This document shows positions 55,157 through 64,000 of a stretch of DNA of 64,000 nucleotides, piece by piece. The stretch comes from Didymella arachidicola (lineage: Eukaryota > Ascomycota > Dothideomycetes > Pleosporales > Didymellaceae), in NCBI GenBank assembly GCA_016630955.3, contig CM049987.1:806001-870000 (forward strand), in the 5' to 3' direction. A model generated the notes under the pieces. That model did not search any database. It was not told the DNA's origin and was given only the letters and a program-made list of their open reading frames with translations. The translations under genes and the position numbers were made by a program. Each line of letters opens with the position of its first letter. Within the stretch, counting starts at the first letter, position 1.

Positions 55157-55979
55157 GTTGGTGATGACACTATATTCGACGCTGTATCGACGTGCCTTTG
55201 TATTCCATCAGCTCGTGGAATGGCTGTACATTCATTGCTAAGCTGTTGCATACCCCCTTTGATTTCCAATTCAAGCTTCTTGTGACAGCTTGAAGGTAGC
55301 CGAGCTATGTCCGAATGTCAAGTGTCAAAGCAATTGCACAGTATGTGAGCTACGCGATGACAAAGCTAGATGATTTAGATCAGCAGTTGGGCGAGGGAAG
55401 GAACTGAAGCGGTCTGGTTTCAATTGGGTCTATCGCATATCAAATACTTGCTTGCTATCCTGGACTGTGGCTGCCTCCACGCTTGAACAGGGACCTCTGA
55501 TAGCTGGACCTATGAGCTCCGTAGTGGGGTAGATATCGTCTACCCCGCGGTCCTTTCCTATCCGCCGACGCGTAGCTTCGGCTATATCGTGAACTCGAAT
55601 CCAGACATTTTCGCATCCGCAAGAATAGGAGCGAGAGAGATCTGATATGGAGTGAGGAAGCCACGAAGTACGTGAGTTCCTCTTTCCGGGCAAATTGGCG
55701 ACGACAATTACAAATATCGATGTCAGCAACTTAAAATGTTAGCCTCGCGGACGTTCCGCGTTGGCTCGAACGTCATCGTCGACCCGGGAATAAATCCGTT
55801 AGTTACCGTCTGTCTCGATGTTCTGTCCAAGACCTATGCCGCTCACAGTGCCGTCAAACGCTTCAACTGTAACGTGGCTGTATAAAAACTTCAATTGTCG
55901 CACCGCTGCACACATAAACCGTACATTCACGTCCTCCCACCAGCTCGCTCGCACAGCTCAATTGGCCCCTTCGCTCACC
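55157..55979. other. Divergent intergenic region, 0.8 kb
   Basis: Promoters of the hydrolase (minus) and the flavin reductase-like gene (plus). The frame of the latter stays open to 55818, which leaves an alternative start. Nothing else is seen. Confidence 0.45.
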
Positions 55980-56867
55980 ATGGCTTCGAATAAGTACGAC
56001 GCCGAAAAGGAAATCAAGCGTAACCCGCACGGCGACTTCAAAGCCGTCGAAGCCTCACGTCCGCCATTCGATGCATCCACAACCTTTCACTACACGCAGA
56101 CACCCAAGCCAGACTGGAAGACTGGGTCAGGTGCCAACGACACGTCGAACGCCTCGAGAAAGCACCGCTCAATCAATCCCTACGAGTCTGGCCGACCCAT
56201 CGTGCACAACTACAAGCTGCTCATCAGCGCCATCATCCCGCGCCCCATCGGATTCACGAGTACAATCAGTCTCGATGGGAAGAGCACGAATCTCGCGCCG
56301 TTCAGCTACTTCAACCTGGTGAACCACGATCCGCCAATCTTTGTGCTTGGGTTCGCTGGGGGGATGGACAGAGCGAAGGATACGCTGAAGAACCTGCTGG
56401 ATACCAAGGAGGCGGTCATAAACATCATAACGGAGGAGTATGTCGAGGCTGCCAATTTCACCTCGATCAATGCACCCGAGGGCGTGAGCGAGTGGTCGTT
56501 CAGCGGGTTGACGCCCGAGAAGAGCAAGATCGTGCGACCGGATAGGGTTAAGGAGGCGGTCTTCAGCATCGAGGCAAAGCTGGTCAGCACGACGGAATGG
56601 ACGAGCAAGAACCCAGATACACCGGATAAGAAGACGGGTGTTACCGCGTTCCTGGAGGGTGTCAATTTCTGGGTCAGGGAGGATGCGATTGACGAGCAGG
56701 GCGTGCTTCTTGATCCTGCTGTTGTCAAGCCGATCTCTAGGTTAGGCGGCATCACGTATGCCCGCACGACGCAGGCGTTTGAGCTGCCGAGACCAGACTA
56801 TGCGGAGGTTACTAAGGATGCTGAGGTCGAGAAGCTGGTGCAACCGAAGGGCAAGGGGCAGGAGTAG
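55980..56867 (+). CDS. Flavin reductase-like (FMN-binding split barrel) protein, 295 aa
   Basis: Single exon. I start at MASNKYDAEKEIKRNPHGDF because its ATG has a good context (CTCACCATGG). An in-frame ATG at 55818 would add 54 residues resembling a mitochondrial presequence (RTFTSSHQLARTAQ) and remains possible. The split-barrel FMN domain covers about 75-250, with LLISAIIPRPIGFTSTISLD, TNLAPFSYFNLVNHDPPIFV and KDTLKNLLDTKEAVINIITE, the hallmark blocks of the Flavin_Reduct family (PF01613). The product is probably a flavin-dependent oxidoreductase or FMN reductase; substrate and partner are unknown. Confidence 0.88.
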   Translation: MASNKYDAEKEIKRNPHGDFKAVEASRPPFDASTTFHYTQTPKPDWKTGSGANDTSNASRKHRSINPYESGRPIVHNYKLLISAIIPRPIGFTSTISLDGKSTNLAPFSYFNLVNHDPPIFVLGFAGGMDRAKDTLKNLLDTKEAVINIITEEYVEAANFTSINAPEGVSEWSFSGLTPEKSKIVRPDRVKEAVFSIEAKLVSTTEWTSKNPDTPDKKTGVTAFLEGVNFWVREDAIDEQGVLLDPAVVKPISRLGGITYARTTQAFELPRPDYAEVTKDAEVEKLVQPKGKGQE

Positions 56868-58165
56868 AGGATTGACGGTCACTGCATAGATCACGATATA
56901 CCATAGAATTATTGTTCTCTTGCGATAATGAGCAGGTCAGAGAGGCTCTCGCGTCGCAGAAGACCTAGATACAGGCCTGCATTTCCCGGCAAGATAGAGT
57001 ATTTCAGAGTTCTAAACTTCTCGTGTGTCTGTAATCTCTGATGGCTACAGTCGATTACGTCTCCTATGATACCGACCGAAAGTAGTGTAAGTAGGCTACA
57101 AGGACTAGGGGTGCAGGCTGAAAACGCAAGCAGATGTTGTCAACATCTGTGCCGAATACCTATAGCTTTTAGTGTTGACTATCTCCTTTTGTCCTATTTG
57201 ACATGACAAATATTCTAAAACGCTATTTGTAGCCATCCGCTACTCCGCGACCCTCCTGAACCACTACTTATGCCTGATGCCGTAGTAGCTCTTGCTGCAA
57301 CGCAGGAATGCGCACGATCGTCCGGCCTTCACGGTATCACAAGAGTCAGCCCATGACAAAGACGGTCTCGTTCTTCCCCTACTGCATTTGGCCGTCTTGG
57401 TGAACAGATGGCCGCAATTGCACGTGGCTGCACCGACACGAATACCTCCGTGCAGCATTAACAATTTACTCATAGGCCACGGAAAGGCTGCGGCTCCGAA
57501 ATTGTACAGTGTACGAGAACGCGCATCGATCGAGGAGGTCCTCAGAGGTGCACACCGCAGCTTGTTTGTAGCTTCCTCGCCAATAGGATAGCGCCCGTTC
57601 TCACCATGTCAGCGCCCGCGCAGCACGCAATACGGCTCGAGAGGTCCAAGGTTTGGCAGGCGCAACGGGCATCATCGTTGCAGCAGCGCAGATAAGAAGT
57701 TTGGTACAAACGTGCGTCCGATCCACATCCGGAGATGAGGAGGCCCTCTCCATTGTTGTCCCATCACTCGAGGTTCACGATCCTATCGCTGGATCCTTCG
57801 TCCCCATCTGGGAAAATAACAGCAGCTCCCACAGGCAGGACGGCAATGGGCGCTCGCTGATTCACGGCGCTTTGCTACAACTCGACTAGCTGCGTGTCGC
57901 CATGCGCTTCGGAGCGGGACAAGGCCCACCACTCGCGGACGAGGCCCGACGAGCAGCGCCATGCTCACCAGATGTAGCACAGCGCCCCGCCTCCAACGTC
58001 GTCGAGGTCGAGGTCGAGGCTGATCTCACAGATTGCAAGGACGCTGCCTTCTATAATGAAAACTACACCGACATCTCCAGCTTAGCTCTTAACTTTGTGC
58101 CCTGCCCGTTCGTTTCCGGTTGCCCCAGCATTGGCAAAAGCAAGACGAAGAACAAGAAGAAGAAG
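56868..58165. other. Intergenic region, 1.3 kb
   Basis: Leads to the MATE gene. The MATE frame stays open upstream to an ATG at 57902, so some of this may be coding. Otherwise only random short frames are seen. Confidence 0.45.
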
Positions 58166-59711
58166 ATGGACGCGAGCGCGGGACCGCGACGGTTCTCGAC
58201 TAGCGGGGAGGAAAGAGTTGGCTTGTTGTCCGAGGCGAGGAAACAGAGTCAGCAGTATGGCACGCTGCCGGATGCAAGCGAGTTGGAGAGGCTGGTCAGC
58301 CCGAACGGTACCGTCGAGGTGCACACGACTGCGGGCGCCGAAGCCAGGATCTTACTGAGAAGCAGCATTCCGCTGATGCTCACGTACCTGCTGCAGGTAA
58401 GTTACACCTGCGTCTTCACAACGTCTTCTAATCTCTCAGTACAACTTCAGTTTGGTGACAATCTTTGTAGTGGGGCACATTGGGACGGATGAGCTGGGCG
58501 CTGTGTCGCTGGCTTCAATGACAGCGAACATCACAGGATTGGCTGTGTACGAAGGACTCGCTACAAGCTTGGACACCTTGTGTGCACAAGCATACGGGAG
58601 TGGAAAGAAGACGCTGGTCGGTCTGCACTTGCAGCGCATGTGCTTGTTCATGCTGCTTGTCACGATTCCCATCGGCGCGCTCTGGCTAACCTCAGGCTGG
58701 ATTTTGGCTGCACTGGTACCCGAGAAAGAGCTCGCCCACCTCGCGGGGAAGTACCTTTCATTACTACTAGCCGGCGCCCCAGGATACGCCATATTCGAGG
58801 CAGGAAAGCGGTTCACGCAGGCACAAGGCTTGTTCAACGCCTCCCTCTTCGTTTTGCTCATCGCCACACCGATCAACATCATCCTCAACTACGTTTTTGT
58901 CTTCGTTCTGAACTGGGACCTGACAGGTGCAGCGCTAGCAACAGTTGTATCAAACAACCTCCTCCCTGTTCTGCTCTGGATCTACGTCTACTTCTTGAAT
59001 CCCTCCTCGCTATCCTGCTGGGGAGGTTTCTCAAAAAGCGCGTTCAGTCACTGGGGCCCTATGGCCAAGCTCGCCATCCCAGGCATCATCATGGTCGAGA
59101 CTGAATGGCTCGCCTTCGACATCCTCACCTTTTCATCCTCGTACCTCTCCACCGCGCATCTAGCTGCTCAGAGCATCGTCATGACCATGGCCGTTGCCAT
59201 CTATCATGTTCCCTTCTCTGTCGGCGTTGCCGTCTCCACGCGTCTCGGGAACCTAATCGGCGCCGGCAGCCTCACAGCCGCACGCATTGCGACAAAGAGT
59301 TACATCCTAACCTTCCTAGCTATCGGCCTATTCGACTTCGTCCTGCTCGCTGGCTGCAAGGACATCCTGCCTCGAGCTTTTACCACCGATCCTGTCGTGC
59401 AGGATATCGTCAGCACAGTCCTCCCGCTCCTGGCTGTCTTTCAGTTCTGCGACTCGACCACGGCGCTCGTGAATGCGCTCCTGAGAGGTCTGGGCAAGCA
59501 AGCTATCGGCGGCTGGTGCAATCTCTTCGTTTACTATGTTATTGCTGTGCCTCTGGCGCTTGTACTGTGCTTCAAAGCGGAGTGGAAGCTGCTGGGGCTG
59601 TGGACGGGGTGTGCGGTGGGGAGTAGCTGTATTAGTCTTACGGAGGGCGTGTATATGAAGTTCTACAACTGGGAGAGGGCGATTGAGGATGCAAGGAGTA
59701 GGGAAGAGTAG
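58166..59711 (+). CDS. MATE-family multidrug/metabolite efflux transporter, 500 aa
   Basis: Exons 58166-58396 and 58440-59711 (231 and 1272 nt) flank a 43-nt intron (GTAAGT donor, CTCTCAG acceptor). The start is MDASAGPRRFSTSGEERVGL. An ATG at 57902 would add 88 residues with no conservation that I can see. Twelve membrane segments can be counted in two similar halves. Family features include GHIGTDELGAVSLASMTANI (helix 2), EGLATSLDTLCAQAYGSGKK and, in the second half, STAHLAAQSIVMTMAVAIYH with VAVSTRLGNLIGAG. MATE proteins export organic cations or metabolites by proton or sodium exchange, here probably at the vacuolar or plasma membrane. The gene is not in a biosynthetic cluster, so no substrate can be inferred. 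Confidence 0.93.
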
Positions 59712-60802
59712 AGCTCGAGCTCTTCGAAACATGAAACGGGAAAATTGACTGAACATTAATAGGTCTTGGCATTGGGTAAAGGTAATGGATTGCATAGCGT
59801 CAGCGGACCTGTGGGTACAATGGTATTGAATTTTTGCAATTGACGTTCGGGCACTTTGTTTGGGTGAATGACAGTTGAAATACCGGATGCCTGCGCTGTA
59901 AATACTGCGAATCAATCGCTGCAGCCTTCAGTTGGGGTTCACGGCGAGCAACGATCAGCCCCCGTAGGATCTACGGAATGTAGTCAACCAGGGTACATTT
60001 GCAACGAACAAGCAGCAGTTAAAATGAGATTACTCTGCTGGAAACTGTATGTGACGAACCTGGCCCAGACCATGCTCTCGCGTTGCAGACAGAGCTGGAT
60101 TTGGCAATATATCTACTGTAGACTAACTGTAGGCCACAGTGGACCTGTGAAGTGTCAAAAGATGCTGGAACAGGCACTGGACTATCTCCTATTTTACTAG
60201 GAATTAGGGTATAATCCGACAAGACGCTGTTGTACGAACGGTGGGGGGATTAAGATGTCGGGAACATTAGTCATGACTCGAGATCTGGCGCCCTAACGAT
60301 GCTGTTCCATGGCTTGGACGACAATTGGAGAAGCAAGTGTCGGGCGCGGAGAGGACCATTAGATTAGCAGAAAGATTTGCTGAAGATCTCGAAGCTTACG
60401 AAGATACTGCTGAGGCCGACATGACCAAGCTGGAAGCTGTCGAAGGTAGACACACTAGGATGCTGGAATTCTTGATAATACTGGAGACAATCATCTGTTA
60501 TCTGCCTAGATCTCATATATCTGCAGTATTTCCACTAGCTGCAGATATTTTAGCTTCACTAAACATCGCTGCCCTTCGTTCAAAGTTCGTCTAGACATGT
60601 ATAGAGTCGCCGGGTCATGAACATAAGTGGGCCCGGGGGTGAGCAGACTGGAGCGGGGTAAACTTGACTCCCAATTACCATCTGGAGGGAGCCCCCTCAA
60701 AGCCGATTGTCTTCCATAACGTTCAACATCTTGTGTAATGTAACCTCCAGCCAACTTTGGCACAATTGCATCACACAAATTATCCCCAACTCTGCCTATC
60801 CG
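59712..60802. other. Intergenic region, 1.1 kb
   Basis: Between the MATE and dioxygenase genes, both on the plus strand. An 89-codon frame at 60325-60594 is acidic and helix-prone but has no upstream gene structure, so it is not called. Nothing else is seen. Confidence 0.45.
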
Positions 60803-61750
60803 ATGGCAACCGTTACAAGCACAACGAAGAACCTCAATTCATCACTTTCATCAAGCATCACTGCATCATCAACCGACCCATACAAAGCCGCCCGCGCAGC
60901 TCTCGAGAAAGACGGATTCGTAATTCTCTCCGCTTCGCTCTTTCCCTCCATCGACCTCAATGCACTCCGCTCAGCAGGGACGCGCATCATCAACGCCGCG
61001 CGCGCCGGAAAATGGCCATACATCCGGACTTTGCCCAAGCAATTCCCTCCATGGTCACAGGACCCTTCGCACGGGATATGGGGCGTGCAGCACCTTTTGC
61101 ACCCATCTAATCCCGACCACGTCTTGTTCGCCACATCTTATTTTGATGCCGAGCTATTGAAATACGTGGCGACCCTGATTGAATGTAGCGAGGATGAATT
61201 GACGATGGAATTGTACAATATGCTGGTGCGCCCGGATGAGAATTTTGCGCTCCGGTGGCATCGCGATGATGTCCCGGCCTCTGCTACTACAGATGAAGAG
61301 TTGGAGAGACTGAGTAAACCCGGATTCCATGCGCAGTGGAATCTCGCGCTGCATGATGATAGTAGTCTTGTGCTTGTTCCTGGAAGCCATAGGCGCGCGA
61401 GAACCGAGGTGGAGAGGAACGCGGATCCGTATGAGCCTGAAATACCAGGACAGATCACGGTGAATCTCAAAGCGGGCCAGGTGGCATTTTACAACAACAA
61501 CATCTTGCACAGAGGGGTGTATGATAGCTCGAAGGAGAGAATGACGTTACACGGGAGTATTGGTACGCTCAAGGCAGGAAGCGAGAGGGCGAGGAATGTG
61601 TTGCAACATGGTGTTGGGGAGTGGGCGAAGGAGGACGACTTCAGCGGCCTGGATAAAGATATGAGAGAGAGGGCTCTCAGGATGAGGGAGAGATTGGTGG
61701 AGCTGGGGAAGAGAAATGGCAACGTTGGTTTCTTTTCGAAAGACGAGTAA
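60803..61750 (+). CDS. Phytanoyl-CoA dioxygenase (PhyH)-family oxygenase, 315 aa
   Basis: Single exon. The start MATVTSTTKNLNSSLSSSIT is the first ATG; the frame upstream opens only at a non-ATG codon. The iron(II)/2-oxoglutarate triad is visible: HRD within RWHRDDVPAS (His near 153, Asp near 155) and the distal His in NNNILHRGVYD near 236. An Arg for 2-oxoglutarate follows in SKERMTLHGSIG. Other PhyH features are LEKDGFVILSASLFP near the start and LVLVPGSHRRAR before the distal His. The substrate is unknown; fungal members act on many lipids and secondary metabolites. Confidence 0.9.
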   Translation: MATVTSTTKNLNSSLSSSITASSTDPYKAARAALEKDGFVILSASLFPSIDLNALRSAGTRIINAARAGKWPYIRTLPKQFPPWSQDPSHGIWGVQHLLHPSNPDHVLFATSYFDAELLKYVATLIECSEDELTMELYNMLVRPDENFALRWHRDDVPASATTDEELERLSKPGFHAQWNLALHDDSSLVLVPGSHRRARTEVERNADPYEPEIPGQITVNLKAGQVAFYNNNILHRGVYDSSKERMTLHGSIGTLKAGSERARNVLQHGVGEWAKEDDFSGLDKDMRERALRMRERLVELGKRNGNVGFFSKDE

Positions 61751-62546
61751 CAGTCCATCCCGATTCGACTCTGTGCGAGGTTTCGACTAGTACTGGACAA
61801 TTTCATTGAACAGCCACTCATCAGTAAGATGCTCCTCATCTCTGAGAAAACTGTTAAACTGGGAGGAAAAAACTTTCCTGGACTGGGCAGTACCTGCCGT
61901 AGACTGGGAACCAAGCAACCATTCATGGTGCAGAATTCATTTATGGCGCATACAAAACTTTTACTTCGGCACTTTGTACCTTCTTATGCGCTTCAAAAGG
62001 TTACAAGAGTATCATATTTATATCTCAAGTCCCACGGTTCGACAGGGTCTGTGCGGAACTATGGTTCGCACAGACTAAAATAGAGATTCTTCGCCTCAAC
62101 ACCACAACGAACACAATCTTCAAATGCAGAGAGAAAGAATCATATTCTTATCTGAGTTAGAGTTCAAGCGAGTGTAAGCGAGTGGAACAGTTGCTGTAGA
62201 TAGTTCTGTAGCCACCAGACCTTTTGTCAAGTGAATGCAACCGCGAATTGAATACTCGCGGCGCAAATGCAGTAAAAGGGATGATCCGAGGGTCGGCTGA
62301 TCAATCTATACAGTCAATATACAATCGATATGTCGCTTCCAAAGACCACTCCACGCCAAAGTACCTGAGCCTCGATAACACTGCACTTTTTTTGTTCTCC
62401 CGCGGCACTTTCTCATCGCATCCAGGGATCCGTCTTGCGCTGAGAGGGACCCACCGATGCTATAAGAGCGCACTTCTCACCTGTCTCCACAAGGGTGCAC
62501 TGCACCCTTTCTTGAAACAACTGTCACGCAAAAAATCCTATACACC
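61751..62546. other. Intergenic region, 0.8 kb
   Basis: Promoter and leader of the acidic secreted protein gene. No additional gene, RNA or repeat is seen. Confidence 0.45.
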
Positions 62547-63674
62547 ATGAAGGTTTCTCTTATCCTGACCCTTGCTGGGCTTAGTGCCGCGGCACCTGCT
62601 GTTCTCTCCAATATATTCTCTGGCCCGCTTCCCTCTACCGGCTCGAGCTTATTGCCTTCTTCCTCTAAAGCTACGCCTACGGCTGCATCACGTCACGCCT
62701 TCCTCCCCTTCGAGTCATTCTTGGGGCGCCGTGCTGAGGGTGATGATATCGATTCCTCGGACGATGAGAACAGTTCCTCGGACGATGAGGCTGATGTCTC
62801 TGCCGGCCCGGTATTGATCAGCATTCAGGAGCGCTCAGCTGGTAACGACACCGATTCCCTCGATGAGGACCTCGATTCTTTTCAGATGGACTCCACTTAC
62901 TCTCGCTTGGCCAAGGAGCAAAGCGACGTTCCCTCCCCTTATGCGCTTGTGATCGAGAACTACAACAAGACTGCCATCCACCAGGCCATTGAGACACACC
63001 GTTATGAGGTTTCTGACACTGACTATGACACCTACGACGCCTCTTTATGCGCCGAGCACTGCAACGAGCACCGAGCGTGTAATGCTTTTGCCATCTATAT
63101 CGAGCGCGATGTGTCTTGCACCGACTGTACAAACCCTGAGGCCATTGTTGTAGCCGCGTGCGATCTCTACAACACCATACTCCAGCGGCCTGATATACGC
63201 GAGGAGGCCGAGCTGGAGAAAATTCAGGGGCAGACGATCACCCGTGCCGTCCGCGGCTACAACGGCTACAACAGAATCCAGGATATCGCCACCGTCATCG
63301 CTACGCACACTGTGACCTTTGAAGCTCCTGCTATTGCCCAAAGAACCGTATTCATCACTGCCACCAGTCTGATTACCTCTACCGTGCAGCACACCGTGTC
63401 TGGCAGCGACAACACCGTCACTCACACTGTTCTTGCCCCTGCCTCCACTGTTACCTCCACCTTACCCGCTACTACAGTCACGAAGACCCATGTCGAGTTG
63501 CTTCCCCCAGTCATCGCTACCAAGAGCTTGCTCACTTCCATTTGGGAGCCAACTCACAAGCCTGAAGTTGATAGCAGCGACAGTAGCGACAGCAGCGAGA
63601 GCGAGAGCGACAGCAGCGAGAGCGAGAGCGACTGCGACTGCGACTGCGAGGATGAGATAATCATTCCTTCATAG
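62547..63674 (+). CDS. Secreted PAN-like protein with acidic Ser/Asp tail, 375 aa
   Basis: Single exon. MKVSLILTLAGLSAAAPAVL is a signal peptide. Residues 65-130 have acidic Ser/Asp clusters (SSDDENSSSDDEAD). The cysteine segment near 165-210 has CAEHCNEHRACNAFAIYIER, then CTDC and AACDLYN. This PAN/apple-like pattern is widespread in fungal secreted proteins and distantly resembles the GPI protein at 16474. A Thr/Val-rich beta-strand stretch (THTVTFEAPAIAQRTVFITA and similar) follows. The last 35 residues are nearly all Ser, Asp and Glu, with three DC dipeptides (DCDCDCEDE) before IIIPS, which could bind metal or calcium. There is no GPI tail, so the protein is probably secreted or wall-bound. 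Function unknown. Confidence 0.75.
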   Translation: MKVSLILTLAGLSAAAPAVLSNIFSGPLPSTGSSLLPSSSKATPTAASRHAFLPFESFLGRRAEGDDIDSSDDENSSSDDEADVSAGPVLISIQERSAGNDTDSLDEDLDSFQMDSTYSRLAKEQSDVPSPYALVIENYNKTAIHQAIETHRYEVSDTDYDTYDASLCAEHCNEHRACNAFAIYIERDVSCTDCTNPEAIVVAACDLYNTILQRPDIREEAELEKIQGQTITRAVRGYNGYNRIQDIATVIATHTVTFEAPAIAQRTVFITATSLITSTVQHTVSGSDNTVTHTVLAPASTVTSTLPATTVTKTHVELLPPVIATKSLLTSIWEPTHKPEVDSSDSSDSSESESDSSESESDCDCDCEDEIIIPS

Positions 63675-64000
63675 GGTTAGAAGCTCTTCTTTGGGAAGAC
63701 ATACGTAGAGAAAGCGCAAATAAATACAAAAGCAAGTTCTGGTATTTGGCGTGGCACACTGGTGTATGGCGTCCAAGGGTTTGAGGGCGTACTTGTGATC
63801 TAGTGAACTTGAATGAGAGAATCGGAGGGTATGGGGTAAAACGAACCAACGCAAAACGGAGGATTTAGGCTAGTTATTATAAAAAACAGGGTAAAATAAT
63901 GTAAAAGAGTTCTATCTCACAACAGATCCAAAAGACGCTGTTCGTGATCGTTTGCGGTCTTGAATGCCTCCATCTAGTTGCTCTCTAAGATCACTGTCTG
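63675..64000. other. 3' flank to the window edge
   Basis: 326 bp downstream of the last gene, AT-richer near 63,870-63,900. No feature is recognised before the edge. Confidence 0.4.

Noticed and set aside
1..64000. CRISPR array, secondary-metabolite cluster, dispersed 5S rRNA, rRNA or retrotransposon
   Set aside because: No regularly spaced short repeats, no megasynthase or backbone enzyme, no 5S-like sequence, and no LTR or reverse-transcriptase motif was found on either strand.

Overview
The window is nuclear DNA of a filamentous ascomycete (Pezizomycotina), most likely a Dothideomycete. The protein genes are compact and have short spliceosomal introns (mostly 42-60 nt, GT-AG, many with a CTRAY-type branch site). 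They include fungus-specific families: a CON-6 conidiation protein, a DUF4045/gelsolin protein and a pogo/Fot1-type transposase. The class assignment is an inference from the gene repertoire, not a proven placement. About 20 protein genes, one tRNA and two nested DNA transposons can be supported; exon structures were worked out by hand from reading frames and splice signals.

Layout. 0-9 kb: the 3' part of a WDR8/WRAP73-like WD40 gene, a degenerate tandem repeat of about 165 bp units, a small conserved gene, a five-exon GNAT acetyltransferase, and an Arl2-type small GTPase sharing a divergent promoter with it. 9-27 kb: a 1,737-residue DUF4045/gelsolin protein, a tiny membrane protein, a GPI-anchored surface protein, a bZIP regulator, a mitochondrial PPR protein and an ACP6-like histidine phosphatase. 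27-34 kb: a gene-poor stretch with an intron-containing tRNA-Val(AAC), an alpha-arrestin lacking a visible start codon, a hAT-type element (8-bp target duplication) split by a Fot1/pogo-type element (TA target duplication) whose transposase is dead by in-frame stops only, and a cytochrome b561-type membrane protein. 34-40 kb: a small basic protein, con-6, proteasome assembly chaperone 4 and a carnosine N-methyltransferase. 40-51 kb: two gene deserts (6.3 and 3.2 kb) on either side of a two-finger C2H2 regulator. 51-64 kb: poly(A) polymerase, a 2H phosphoesterase, a homoserine-acetyltransferase-like hydrolase, a flavin reductase-like protein, a MATE transporter, a phytanoyl-CoA dioxygenase-like enzyme and an acidic secreted PAN-like protein.

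How the genes relate. There is no biosynthetic cluster and no operon-like logic; these are mostly independent housekeeping and developmental genes. Two loose themes are visible. One is microtubules and cytoskeleton (WDR8-like, Arl2, gelsolin-like). The other is conidiation (con-6, and a C2H2 regulator with a BrlA-like finger pair). I found no convincing new biological system. The most informative structures are the nested transposons with their mutation pattern, two 16-17-nt microexons, the degenerate tandem array, and duplicated palindromes in a divergent promoter.
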